In this document: piece by piece, positions 49,782 through 61,796 of the stretch
Numbering within the stretch: the stretch's first letter is position 1
How the letters are laid out: every line of letters starts with the position of its first letter
Source: Parascedosporium putredinis
Taxonomy: Eukaryota; Ascomycota; Sordariomycetes; Microascales; Microascaceae
Length of the DNA stretch: 64,000 nucleotides
Assembly (NCBI GenBank): GCA_949357655.1
Contig: CASHTG010000015.1
Span: 1,488,001-1,552,000 of the forward strand
Reading direction: 5' to 3'
Notes under the pieces: model-generated
Told to the model about the DNA's origin: nothing
The model's database searches: none
The model's input: the letters and a program-made list of their open reading frames with translations, nothing else
Made by a program: the position numbers and the translations under genes

Positions 49782-52700
49782 ATGTTGAGCCATACGAGCC
49801 AGCCGAAGCCGGTCTTCAGGGACCAGCTCCCATTTCACTATGACCGCCACCATCATCAATCACAGCAAGCTCCTCACTACCAATTGCAACAGCTTCGGCA
49901 AAAACAACAACGATTGACCTCTAAAAAGCTGTTGTTGTCGTCGGATTCCAAGCTCCAGCGGCAGAACACCCACCATCACCACCAGCACCTTTTCCCGTCC
50001 CAGGCCCCTCCCGCGAAACCGCCGACGCCAGTCAGGCTCAACCCCAAACCCAGCAGCCGCAAGCAAAGCAGCTCACCCTCCAGAAATCCCTGAAAGCGCG
50101 AACTGCGAGATTGAGCAAGGCACTCGGCCGCGACCAGCATCAGGTCGTTAATCAGCAGCAGCCGGTGCCGCTAACCCTGGCGAAACAGGACGGACAAAAG
50201 AACATCGTTCAAGCCTATCAACGACCCCAGTCGAGTTACACGCCGCCGACGAGTTTGATTCCACTTTCCGCTAATAGCCATGCCATCGGTGCGGGCTCTC
50301 ACGGAGCCGTGTTGGGTGCGAGACCTTTGGCGGGCGGCAGTCTGAGTATCAACATCAATATCGCTGCGACCAAGGCTGGCAATCGAAATCGACACTCCTA
50401 CCACGGCGAACCGCCAGGCTCTCCGCTGTAAGTAAAACACAGGACTTCTACTTCCCCGAATTTCTTGATTCCCTTCCCCTCCAATATTTCTTGTTTCTCC
50501 TCAAATCACCGTCCCGCCCCGCCCTTCTTGCTGCAGTTCATCTATTGTGGGTGCGGCCGTGTGCCCCACATACAACCGAAGGCCAATCTCCCGTACCTCT
50601 CGACGAGTTGCTCTGCGTTCGATGTATTGATGGTGCGCTGGCAAGCAAAACCCAGTTTGGGGTGTGCAGCAGCATATCATACTCGTACATATAGTCGATC
50701 ATGGCGAACTAGCGTGTGGAACCTGGGGAGCATAGCTGCCAAGTGGAGCTTTCGCGTGCGATTCACGTTGTCCTTCGCCAGCGCTACCTTCAAATGGCTC
50801 GAGTGATACTCGAGGGGACGGCATGAGGCGAGCAGTGCTCGTTGGGAAATGAGGTTGCCCTCTGCTCACAGCTTTTCTATCCAATGATTTTACTGCGCAG
50901 AGCCCACGCTCGCACTGGCTGCGACGTTGGCGAATTCGCCAGCTTTTACTCGTCTTTGCAAGCTCTTTGGGGCTGGGCCGGGGTAAAGGGAAGAAATAGG
51001 AGCATCATCCCTGCAAAGCCGGAAAGCGGCTCTCTCTTGGATGGGCTAGCCAAGCCCTGGCAGGAGCCGACACGATATTCGGTCTCACGTTCCCACGATT
51101 CAACATGGCATTGCACCCGTTCTTCCCTGCCTGACCACAATGGAAATGCAAGTCTCGAAAAAGATGGGGAAAAATGGGCAAAGCCTTGCTCCGTGCATTC
51201 ATCGACGATGACTATGGGGCTCGTGCACCGCCTTTGAGTGCTTTTTGTTGTGCCTGGCCTAGCACGACTTCCTGCACGGAGCTAGTCAAGCCGCTGCCTG
51301 TTCCTCACTCTTGCCCTGATTGTTCTGATCCATGACCATGACACCATGGCGACTCGAGAGAATGGAACAGTTTCTTTTTCGGCCCCCTTCCCCTTGTTTT
51401 TTATCCCTTCCCTTTTTCCCCTTGTTCTTTTCTTTTCTTTTTCTTTCTTATCCTTTCCTTCTTGTCTTTCTTCCATTTCCTTGGATCCATTTCTCGAGGA
51501 CTGGGTGGATGGCTAGCTGCAGCCCTAAACTACCTCAACTCAACACCACGCATGCTTTGCTTTGTTGGCTTGCTTGGTCTATTACGCACAGGGGCCCGGC
51601 ACTGTAAAGGGGTGTGCTTGGCGTCGTGGTGTGTGCCGGCGTACACTATGTGTGTGTGTTCGTGCACCATCACTTGATGAGAGAGCTGATGGGGGCGAAG
51701 CTGACCAAGTTGTCCGTTCTGGTTTGGCGACGCCATGTACCTGACAATCGGGACGGTGCCGACGCCCCTTTCCCCTCCCCTGTCCATCATCCCTCAGTCT
51801 TCGCACTGAGAGCCCTTTTTGCTTCCGTCCACGCACTAAAAAGCCTTCCACTTCCACGTTGAACGCCCATTGACGTTGGCGTGTAATCTCCACATCTGCC
51901 GCCTACTGCTATTAATACCCCCATCCTCCCACACTCTAATCCTGATTGCATGTTCTGCCAAAGAGAATTGCTCACTTGCCGCCGCAAGTCACTTTGAGCC
52001 AAAAACTCCAATACATCTCTTTCAATGGAGGGCAGCATCAATTTCCCCGTTCTCCTCGAGAGGTCTCTTCGAGAGAAGGGGGATAATACTGAAGAGGAGA
52101 GGGGGGGGACAGATCGCCCCCAAGACCCCAGGCATTGCGGATATTGAAAAATAACCGGGGCTTGTGTCATTATGATTGTCGCTCTCCGGCCAATTCAAAA
52201 GACATTTCAAAGGACCCGGGAAAATCTTTGACTGGAAATTTCGCGAAACAGGTTGAATTAATTCACCGAAACGGTTAGCCATGCTTACCTTGGTGGATGC
52301 AGTCCCACACACCTTCAGAGGCTGCCACCTCGTCTTGTCCCCACAGCCGCACCGTCGAGTGATGGTACCCAGCCAACGCCTAGCGCTACCTCAACCTCTT
52401 ACCCCTGGCCAGCCCAGGCCAAGCAAGGCCTGTGAGGCTTTCCACCTCCCCCAATGCCGGGACTGGAAATACACTCGGGTGGGGTGGTCTTGGCTTTTGC
52501 TCGCGAGCTTCTGGCCTTGTCGGTACCCAGTGTCTTTCTTCACCCCAGGGAAGACGGGAAAGGCGCGCGATGATTCTCACCCTAGGCAGCTACCTTCCTT
52601 GGTCGAGTACAAGCGTGCTGTTAAACGAGACCATCTCCCCATCGGGGGAAAGGGTGGAGAGGCTGTGGAATTCGAGTGAAAGTGGGCGCCCGGTCCATTT

Positions 52701-55446
52701 TCGACAGAAAAACCTGCCGTTGTCGCACTCGTTCTTATATCTGCCAATCGATGCCCTGTGCGGTGCTGTGCTCTCATCAGCGGCATTCTCCATCTACTTT
52801 CTCTCTTCTCTGTGAACCCCTCGGGTTCTTTTTCTTTTTCTTTTTTTCTCCCACGCCCCTTTCTCTTCTCTTCTTTTTCTTTGGCCTTATTCCGCGCTGT
52901 CCCGCTTGCTTACCCTCTCCCGTGCTCGGTGCGGATCCCGAACCCGAGCTAACCAGTGCTAACCTCACCTTGTCCTTGGCCATTATATTAGACGATCCCG
53001 CACCCCTGTGCACAGAAGGGCAGGATCGGCATCCTTGCCAACAGTCAGAGGAGAGACGAGGTTTGATAACAATTTGCTGAAGCCTCCACCCCGATTCCGC
53101 CCATATATGCCCCTTATCCCACCAACGGTCCCGGAAGGCGTCAAGGCTGAACACCACCCTCTTCCCGAAGTCCAGCAGCTCCAGCCGGCGCAGCACCCGC
53201 AACATCCTCAGCAGTCGACCCTCGATTTCATCCTCCGAACCGAGCGAGCTGTTTCCAGGGGCCTTGCACCCCAATCACCTTGCCAAGGGCCCCCTTTCCA
53301 ACAATGGAGTCCATCAACTACGCGGACCCCGATCCGAGGATGCTCAACCGGCCGAGGAAACTTTCCCAGTCATCTACCAACAGTTCCCACAGCACCTCGA
53401 GAGAGAGCTATGCCTCGAGCACTAGGGCGCCATCATGGAGCAGCGCCACGAGTTTCGATTCCATGGATTTCATCAACTCGCGCTCCAGCGAGTTTGGGCA
53501 GTCGAGGTCGTCGGCGAGCAGCGGCAGGCCATCCCTGCACCGCTCGAAACCAAACGAGATATTTTCTGCCCTCCCCGGTGAAGTCTTGGAACTTATTCTC
53601 GACGAGCTCAAGAAACTTCACCTCGGCAAGAGCGCCGACAGCTGCTCAACGTGCTGGATGAGGGACCTCTGTTCCATTTCGCTGGCGTCGAGGAAATGGT
53701 GCAAGTTTGCTCGGACCTCGTTGTAAGTTGGCTCCCCTTCTTTGTTCGCGAGACGCGCGAGGCTTTGTGAGAACATAACGGCGACTGCGGGTCAGTCTTG
53801 GGCCGACGAGAAGCGAGATCTAACACTCTACGGGGTCTTTAGGTATGAGGATATTCAGCTGAACGGTCCTGACTCGACCTCGATGAAGAAGCGCTTCAAG
53901 GGCTGCGCCAACCCGCGTCTCGTTCTCCTGCGTCGAAGCCTACGGGCGAACAGGAGCATCGCCGTCATCGTCCACACGCTGAAGGTGCCGGCTGTTCCGG
54001 AGGATACGCCAGTCGGTGTCTACCATGACCTGGTTGCTTCCGTTGTCATGGCTTGCCCGAATCTCGAGCGTCTCGTCGGATTGTACCCTCGCTACTCGCA
54101 TGCTTTTGACCGGCTCTTCCACGCTCTATCCACACGGAGGAGACTGAAGCGGATGGATTGGATGATCGAGGGCGCGAGCGCGAGCACCACGCAACGGCCA
54201 CCCACCCGACCGGGCACGAGCCAACTGACAAAGGGTTTCCCGACAATGGGCAGCGCTCAAGCTTCCCTCTCGCCCCCGACCGACATCCTCCTCCCTTCGC
54301 AGAGCTCTGCCTTCATCGAGCTCCATCTTGATTGGAGCCACCTGACGACACTCACGATCCACACGCTTCCTGGGGGTTGCTCACTCCCGATAACCTCATC
54401 AGCACAACTATTTCATACCTGCCTGCCCTTCAGCATCTCTTCCTCTCGAGTCTCCCCTCCGCCGCCTTCAAGGACGATGGGCTCCTCGCGCTGCCGCCAC
54501 TCAAAACACTATCGCTGTCGTACCTTTCGGGCATCACTTCGACAGGCCTTTCCAACTTTGCCACCCGAGCCACCAGCCGATCGATCCAGCGCCTCGTGCT
54601 CCGACATGTCAACATGGACGATATGCTGGCGCTCGCCCGCGTGCTGTCGAACCTCGTCTACCTCGAGAACCTCGCCTTTGTGCAGTCGTTCCCGCCACAG
54701 ATGCCCGAAGACAACTTCATCTTGCTCATGCCCTATCTCGCGTCTAACTCGCTCCGGAAGCTGCATTGGGATATCACAAGCCACCCGACGTGCGCCATTG
54801 CCGCCGATTCGATCCTCGCCCGCAGCATCGCCGCCAAGGGATTCCCCGCCCTTCGTATCCTTCGTGCGCCCAACGACCCCGAGGGCATCTTCCAGGTCCT
54901 CTGCCGACCCCGAGATCGCGTTGATCTACCAGGTGACAGGTTCCGTCCCGTCACCCCCACGCGCGCAACAGGAGCGACAGTAGCAGGTCGATTTCGCAAC
55001 CGCCATCTCCCACCTCGGCCTCGGGAGCCGTGCCTAAGGCGACTTTCGGTCCCTCTTTTGCGCCAGAACCTTGGTTGCTCGCACCCGCGACAAACCTCCA
55101 TCAGGCGCGGCTTGCGGCGCAGGCCCGTCTTGAGGCTGCGTGGCGGTTCCCGCGATTCCACGTCAACGTCATTGATGAACGGGGAATGCTTGTGGATAAA
55201 TTCGGTCTCGCCGGATTCATGGGCACGGCCGAGAGCAAGATTCGCTACGATCTTAGCCCGGACCCGGGCGCTCGGGACGAGAACGGCGGGTTGATTGAGA
55301 TTGGGGACGTGACTGGTGATTGTGGAGAGAAGGAAGGCGACATGTGCAATGGCCGATGGAACGTGCATGCGACTCCGACGGACAAGAAGGACAAGGACAG
55401 GTGGTGGCACGTAGAGAGGGGTAGGTGGACGGGAGTTGAGATGTGA
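49782..55446 (+). CDS. F-box protein with a very long intron
   Basis: Three exons fit: 49782-50427, 52992-53722 and 53843-55446. Intron 1 is 2564 nt (GTAAGT to a TTAG acceptor preceded by GCTAAC) and intron 2 is 120 nt. The split Leu codon joins cleanly, and after four missing bases are restored (C at 50005-50008, C at 53269-53272, G at 54372-54376, C at 54947-54949) the length gives 994 residues. Exon 1 is Gln/His-rich and disordered. Exon 2 carries RKLSQSSTNSS and the F-box, EIFSALPGEVLELILDELKK through DLCSISLASRKWCKFA, at about residues 405-450. Exon 3 encodes Leu-rich-repeat-like segments (HALSTRRRLKRMDW, LPALQHLFLSSLP) and a conserved C-terminus with DRWWHVERGRWTGVEM. It presumably recruits substrates to an SCF ubiquitin ligase; the substrates are unknown. 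An internal ATG at 53304 could start a shorter form from a second promoter. Confidence 0.8.
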
Positions 55447-56368
55447 TGATGCTGGCTAGATGAGAAAGAAACATTGGTAAGGGGAAAATGAAGGAACGGG
55501 CGCGAGAATGACGCGTATTGTGCACCGGGAAAGAGATTGGGACAGGAGGAAAAGAAAAGAAAGAACGTGAAGAGGGGAAAGTTGACCCGGTTCAAGATGA
55601 AGCAACTTTTCGTAAATTGGGTAATTTCTGTATGGGTTTGGGGAAGTACGGCTAAGAGGTTGTTTGGGAACTATATTCATGACGATAACGATACCCTGAT
55701 GAAAATCGAATACAACAGTTTTCTATGAACTCCGCAAGTTCCATAGATGTTTGCTCTCCAACTCAGGATGTGATCTGGGATGAAGTTTCCGAAATGCCAA
55801 CCTTAAAGACGACAGGTTTCATTCCTTGGGTATAAAACCCTTCAATATGACCTCTCACCAGTTTGCCTCTTTCCCTTTTTTCACCCATGTATATATCCAT
55901 TCTATCTTAAGAATCAATCTGTGGATCATTGGTGATCCACCACCAACAAATCCATGTGGTGGTGTGGGCGTCAGCGTGGAGGTGAAGGTCGGTGCCTAGC
56001 GCCAGCCAAACAAACACTTGGACCCTCCGAGGCTCAATTGGGGGAACTACCCCGCCAAGCTGGCCGCTGACGGACGTGGATCAACCCAAGCTCCCATCCG
56101 CCTTCTGGACGTGGGATCCTGCTCAACCTCTCCCCCACTCTTTCAAAATCTCACTTGGTTTCCGCCCAACGAACTCCCGCGGCGAGTCGGCATATCTCTC
56201 TTTATTCCTTGTACTGTCTGTTTTCTTTTACTCCAGACCTACTATTGGAATTTTGTCTGCTTCACTAGATCTCCGCTGCAGCACCAGCATCCATCCCCCT
56301 CTACCCACACTATCCACTACCCCCCCCTTCCTTGCTCCCTCGAGATCCACCCACAGCTTCGGCTTGCC
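55447..56368. other. Spacer and CSN4 promoter/leader
   Basis: This contains the 3' end of the F-box gene, paired inverted repeats at 55921-55964 and the CT-rich leader of CSN4. The frame open upstream of the CSN4 ATG from 56018 is judged to be untranslated leader. Confidence 0.6.
55921..55964. promoter_or_regulatory. Two adjacent inverted repeats upstream of CSN4
   Basis: GTGGATCA and TGATCCAC pair around a 4-nt loop (55921-55940). The overlapping CACCACCA (55938-55945) pairs with TGGTGGTG (55957-55964). They lie about 400-450 nt before the CSN4 ATG. An operator or RNA-hairpin role is speculative. Confidence 0.3.
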
Positions 56369-57742
56369 ATGGCGCCCTCGTCCAAAGTCGCCACGGCCCT
56401 CGCGCAGGCCGAGTCCGCGCCAGATAGCTCCAAACCGGACCAGTACGAGGCCATCCTCCGCCGCATCAAGGACCTGTCCTCGCCGACCACCGCGACGGCG
56501 GATCTCGACGCCATCGTCTCCTCTTTACTCTCCGCCTCGCTCGGCATCGTCTCCACGAGAGCCCTACTCGACCTCTTCGTCACCACGCTCCGGGACTTGA
56601 AAAACGTCGACATGTGCATCGAGGTCGGCAGCCAGGCCCTCGAGCTGCTCGCCGCCTCGGGCGTCACGTCCTTCCTCGACCAGATCGCCGCCCTCCGCGA
56701 GCTCATGGCCTCGGCGCACGAGAGCAACGAAGACTACGTCGACGCCGCGCGCTGCCTGGCTCTCATCCCCATCGACTCGTCCCAGCGGCAGGTGACCAAC
56801 GACGAGACGGCCCGGATATGGGTGCGCATCGTGCGCAACTACCTCGAGGTGGACGACACCCCCGCGGCGGATACGTACGTCAACAAGCTCAAAAATATCA
56901 TGCACACCGTCTCGGACCCGGAGCTCGTCCTGCACTTCCAGCTCTCCCAGGCCAGGATCCAGGACGCCAAGCGCGACTTCCTCGACGCCTCCCGGAGGTA
57001 CCACGATATCAGCTTCTCCAAGGCCATCGCCGAGGAAGAGAGATTGCATACCCTGGGCATGGCTATCAAGTGCGCCGTGCTCGCCCCGCGGGGCCCCTCC
57101 GCAGCAGACACCTCGCCAGGCTCTACAGGGACGAGCGGTCCTCGGGCCTCGAGGAGTTTGGCATCTTGGAAAAGATGTTTCTCGACCGCCTGCTCGCGCA
57201 GGACGAGGTGGACAAGTTCGCCAAGAGCCTGCTCCCCCACCAACTCGCCCTCACCACCAACGGCTCCACCGTGTTGGCAAAGGCCGTCGTCGAGCACAAC
57301 CTGCTCGGCGCGTCCCGCCTGTTTGAGAATATCGGCTTCGATGCCCTCGGCGCTCTCCTGGGCCTCGATGCCGCCGGTGCCGAGGACACGACGGCTCGCA
57401 TGATTGAGCAGGGCCGCCTCCTAGGTCGCATCGACCAGGTTGACAGGGTCATCTGGTTTGAGAAGGGAGATGCTTCGGGAGTCCGGGGCAGCGGGAAGGC
57501 AGACCGGCTCGTTGGCAAGGAGACGCGGAGATGGGACGCCAATGTTCAGGGTATCGCGGAAGAGGTGGAGCACGTTGTTAATGCCCTGCAGAACGAATAT
57601 CCTGTAAGCAGCCCCCTCCCCTTCCTGCGCTACACCGCACTGCACGTCCACATACACGCATACATGCACACACGCTCCTCTTGCAATCTTCTCTAACCTT
57701 TTTCTTCGTCAGGACTTTGTCGCAGCCCATCTCAGGGCTTGA
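56369..57742 (+). CDS. CSN4: COP9 signalosome subunit 4 (PCI domain)
   Basis: Exon 1 is 56369-57603 and exon 2 is 57713-57742, with a 109-nt intron. One frameshift, a missing C in the CCCC before GCGGGG at about 57083-57086, separates KCAVLAP from AGPLRSRHLARLYRDER; restoring it gives 421 residues. The N-terminal helical repeats contain LDAIVSSLLSASLGIVSTRA and YVDAARCLALIPIDSSQRQV. Then come ETARIWVRIVRNYLEVDDTP, FQLSQARIQDAKRDFLDASR and RYHDISFSKAI. The C-terminal winged-helix part of the PCI domain has EKMFLDRLL, FAKSLLPHQLALTTNGSTVL and NIGFDALGALLGL, and the protein ends YPDFVAAHLRA. Csn4 is part of the complex that removes Nedd8 from cullins, and in filamentous fungi it affects development and light responses. 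It lies next to an F-box gene, which may be coincidence. Confidence 0.93.
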
Positions 57743-58139
57743 TCTCGGCTAACAGAGCTACAATGGCATGCGAAGCGGTATACGGGGTTTTAGGGGCGGT
57801 GGTTAGATGGGGAGGATCGATTCACGATGACGACGAAAGGGACTTGTGTGTATAAAAACGGGAGAAGACGGCGTTCAGGCACTGGCATAACTCCTAGGTA
57901 GATTCGGACCTAGACCATTTACCCTATGTTCTATTCAAAAACCCATCCGGGAAGTACGAGCCTCTTAAAGCGAAACCAATTCAAAGGAAGAAAAAGGAAA
58001 ATAAGACAAAAGGGGGAAAAACGCCACGGAGACTAAAAATCAAAAATCAAAAAAATCGACAGTAGATGCTAGAGGTGGGCGTCGGGCTTGGTACTACGGT
58101 GCCAAAGCCGTGGGTCGTTCAGGGCGGCGTCCCGTAGCA
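57743..58139. other. Spacer between convergent genes
   Basis: An A-rich stretch (57980-58060) separates the 3' ends of CSN4 and the SGNH hydrolase gene. No gene was seen. Confidence 0.65.
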
Positions 58140-59365
58140 TCATTCCAAGTCTCGCTTACGCACGACAACGTACCCTTTAGTTAGCTTCTTTGGGTCGCCG
58201 TCCTCCTCCTCGACGCTTGCCTCGTCGCCGTACACTTTCGGTCCCCTTGCCTTGCGCCTCCTCTCCGGTTTCGGGGCCGGGACGGCCGCGGCAGCGGTGG
58301 CGGTAGGAGCGGCATGAGCTTGAGCGAGCGGGATAAAGGCGTCGGCAATGTGGCCGCCCATCCAATTGTAGCCTTCCTCGGAGAGGTGGAGGCCATCGTC
58401 CCAATACTTCTCCACATCTTCAGGTGACAGTGAGTGGTAGGGGATGTGAGCGTTGAGGTCGAAAGCATAGCTTTTGCCGGGTCACAGTTGTGGTTAGCGA
58501 CGAGGGAACGTGAAGCAAGCCAGCCGAACTTCAAGTCGGCCAGGAGTCTAGGGAAGGACGCTGGGTTTCTGTACACGTACAAGTTTGGTTCCTTGTGCTG
58601 CAGGATCAGCCTGTTGAGCTCATTACGTGTATTCGTGGCGGTCCGGGATTGAGATTGGCACTCGGGCACCGTGAGGGCGAGCACCTTGGTACCCCGAGAG
58701 AGCGGGATGGCCCAGGCTTCTTTTAAGAAGTCATAGATGTCTTTAGGGGGAACCCATAGCCGATATCACTAACGGTAGAAGTCAGCATGCTAGGTCTGAG
58801 GTGGCCCCCACGGCTGAAAGGGCTCGAGGGGTCATGGTCAAAGAGGAGGGGTTGTGGGTTTGGGGGAGGATGATACTTAGTGCCGCCGAGAATAATGGCC
58901 CAGTCATATTTGTCGTCTCGACCTGGGATTCACGTTAGTGTCTTGTTTTTTTGTAAAGAATCTATGTGCCATCCCAAGCGCTTGATTTAAGGCCTGAAGG
59001 AGACCCTAGTCAAAGCATTCCCCAGGAAACATGGCAAGAAAGAGGCAAGAGGAAAAACAACAAAAGAAGAAGAAATAAGAGAGGAGCGAGATGGGTACCG
59101 GGGTTGTGGGTGGGTAGTGCAGATCCGGGAACTGAGGGGTCATGGATCAGAGAAACCTACACTCAACTTGCATCCGGAGAGAGAACTGGCGGGCGAGAGC
59201 GCCTGGTTCGCCGGCTACGTTCAAAATGGCTGGCTGGAGTTGGGCCGGGAGCGCGGCCCGGAGACGCTGGCCAAGAGCCTCGGCATAGGGCTGCTCTCCG
59301 ACGCCGAAGCAAAAGTAACCCGATGTGAGGGAGTCGCCGAAACAAAGAATCTTGAGGCCGGCCAT
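58140..59365 (-). CDS. SGNH-hydrolase-fold esterase (GDSL type)
   Basis: Three exons, about 59365-59167, 58922-58877 and 58768-58140, give 291 residues once three missing bases are supplied: a G at the first donor junction, a C at 58746-58750 and an A at 58472-58475. All four catalytic landmarks are present. Block I is KILCFGDSLTSGYF with the nucleophile Ser at residue 12. Block III is AIILGGTNDIGYG with Asn82, split by intron 2. Block V is DDGLHLSEEGYNWMG with Asp207 and His210. PGALARQF holds the block II region. No signal peptide is visible, so an intracellular location is likely. The C-terminus adds an Ala/Pro-rich then charged tail (KPERRRKARGPK, ASVEEEDGD) that is not part of the fold. 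Substrate cannot be predicted beyond an ester or acyl group. Confidence 0.85.
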
Positions 59366-60987
59366 GGTCAACGAACCGGGGGATGGGGGCAAGGGAAAGG
59401 GAAAGGCGGTCACGGAAGAGGCGCCTGTTTGATGGGGTGGCGGGGTAGCGGGGGGAAAGGAAAGGTGGGATGGTAGGTGGGAGGGTGGGCCAGGCCGGAG
59501 CACGGGTGGTGGTCAAGAGCCGGCCGGGCGGGGAAGGACGGGGGCTCAGCGTGGGCTAAGAAAGTGCTTCGGGACGGACAAGGGAAAATCTATTGTCTTT
59601 GGCGAGAGAGGGCTCTCGCAGCGTTGCACCAACGAAGAAGAGGAGGTGAGAGATGGTGGTTTTGGTGCTCGGCCGGAAACGGCAGGCAGGCGTTATTGAG
59701 CTGCGTTTGTCCTGGTCCCTTGCATACGGGACTACAAGCATCAATCGGCGATTCCAACACTCCAACACACTCTGGGGCAAGTCGGAGCAGGGTTTATACA
59801 CGTAGCAAGTTGAGAGAACACTACTGGACGAGAATGGGGGGGAGAGAGAAGAAGAAGAGACCAAGCGAAGCAACGACGGTTGTTGCCTGATGGTGACAAG
59901 ACGGAAAGCGCAACCTAACCACCGGACATGGAAGCTGAGTAAAATGCCCCGGAACTTGATGAGGCAAGAGGAAAATGAGGAAAATGAGGGGAAACAAGGC
60001 CAAATAGAACCATTTAAAAAAATGAGGAAGAAAAGAAAACAAGGTGGCAAAGACCCTCAAAATAAGAACAAGTGAACTCTCATAAACCCTTCTGCCTACC
60101 CTCCCGACTCTCCAAAAGCGATCGAGAGCGACAACCAACGGGGTTGTAAAATCCCCGCCTAAATCCCATGTGCTCGGGCTGACTGGCCACTGGGCTCGTC
60201 GGGAGGGACGGAGGTGTCGCGTGCTTTGTGCGAATGAACTTAGCAGCGACAAACGAGTCACGTTTTCTCCGTTGGTCTCGGACCAGAAACAGACAGTTGA
60301 CAGCAATAGACCTGGCGTTTGGAGACAAGCCCTGTCATTTGATTTGATGTAAGGGCGAAGGGAGCATTTTGAACGAGGTGGGCAGAGTTTGATGATAAAT
60401 GGACCAGACTTGATGGCTACTCGCGACAACGCCATGTTTTAATACATTGATGAAGTATCGAAATGTGACAGCGACTTAAGCCGCCAGCCCGACTTCACCT
60501 ATTGTTCTGTTTCTTGCATATCTGGGAGCGGCTTAGGAGGGATTCTTTTCTTTTTTTTTTCTTTTTCCTAGTTTATATCGTTGCGTCGTTCTACTTCTTT
60601 GTTCCTATTTCCGTCCTGTCCTGTTTCCCCTCATGTCCGCCCGTTGATCGATGCTGGATTGCCCAAACATGTCTAACCTTTGTGAAATCGTCGCCGCGAT
60701 TATCATGTATCGCGTCCTAACCATACCTTGCCCTTCGGCTCAGTATTGTATTCACGCCGTCCCAACGGCCTGACTTATCCTACATAAATGCGCATGTGCT
60801 CGGGGAAGGCTCCTACGATGGCCAGCGTAGCAGCCTCTCAAAGCTCCCCGTGGCACCTGGGCGATGTCATCCCCGGAAGGGGTTGCTCTCCAAAAATAAA
60901 GTTCCTAAAGCACTCGCTGACCCGCCCTTGGTGGTCCCTCTTCCTTCGTCACGATACCCCTCGTCCTCGTAGTTGTAATTTCAGCGC
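59366..60987. other. Gene-free interval upstream of the SGNH gene
   Basis: This probably contains the SGNH gene promoter and the JAC1 3' untranslated region. Open frames here have no recognisable motifs. A T-rich run sits near 60550. Confidence 0.6.
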
Positions 60988-61796
60988 TTAGTGCTGAAGT
61001 TCAACCCTCTTACCGGGCTCCCAGTCATCCAAACACTGCTTGATATTGGTCCAATACCTCAACCTCACCGCCTCCCGCTTCGCCGCCTCCAAATCATCCG
61101 CCGCAAAGGCCCTTTCGAGCACCTCCTCGCTCGCCGCGATCCGCTCGTCGTTGACGGCCTTGGGGCCCTCGAGGTCCGCCTCGGCGTGGGCGTCCTCAAT
61201 CTCCTCCCTCGCCTCCATCACCTCGGCGAGCAGCTCCATATCCGCCACCTTGGCCGCCTCGTCCGACGCGACATCGATGCCCCGCAGAGAGAGCAGGTAC
61301 TGGGCGCGGAGCAGCGGGTGCGCGAGGGTGCGGAAAGCCTCGTTGAGGTGCGCCGACGTGGCCTGCGCCCGCGCCTTGTGCTCGGCCGCGTGGAGATCCG
61401 GGTGCGCTCGCCCCTGCAGCTGGAGAAACTCGCGCCGGAGCACGCGCACGTCTATGGAAAAGGGGCTGTGCGGCGGTGGCCCCCGGGGAGGGTCTCGGGG
61501 AAGAGGTCGTAGAAGCCCGGTGGCGATGGCGGTGGCGGCGGAGGCACCGCGCCGTTCTCTCGGCGTGCGGAAGTCGTGTAGTGCGCTGTGGGGAGGAGGC
61601 GGCGGTTCGAGGTGGAGATGTAGCGACGCTCGGGGGCTTGAGCGTGTCGTGAGCGCCCGCTTGATCGCGAGGTGCCCTGGCGGAGGGCGGTTGTGCTGTG
61701 CCGTGATAGCGCGGCCGTCCGCGCCGAGGAGGTCGCTTGGCAGAGCGAGCAGAGGCGAGCGGCCGAGCGGCTCGCGGAGAATGTCGAGAAGGGCAT
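60988..61796 (-). CDS. JAC1: Mitochondrial J-type co-chaperone Jac1/HscB
   Basis: A single exon from ATG 61796 to TAA 60988, interrupted by one frameshift. A missing G in the G5 between LPETLPGG and PPPHSPFSID (C run on the plus strand near 61480-61484) accounts for it. Restored, it has 269 residues. The first 80 residues are rich in Arg, Ser and Ala with almost no acidic residues, as expected of a mitochondrial presequence. The J-domain begins YDLFPETLP and contains the HPD signature in LQLQGRAHPDLH at residues 132-134. It is followed by LNEAFRTLAHPLLRAQYLL. The C-terminal helical domain (LLAEVMEAREEIEDAHAEAD through RLRYWTNIKQCLDDWEPGK) binds the iron-sulfur scaffold in yeast and bacterial relatives. 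Jac1 stimulates the Hsp70 Ssq1 during transfer of clusters from Isu1. It is divergent from the b2-type dehydrogenase gene. Confidence 0.92.

Noticed and set aside
56018..56368. In-frame extension upstream of CSN4
   Set aside because: The CSN4 family starts at the MAPSSK methionine (56369). The upstream part is Pro/Ser-rich leader sequence without family similarity.
56614..57696. Alternative-frame protein across CSN4 as a separate gene
   Set aside because: Its C-terminal part is the true CSN4 frame after the missing C near 57085. Its N-terminal part is an out-of-frame shadow.
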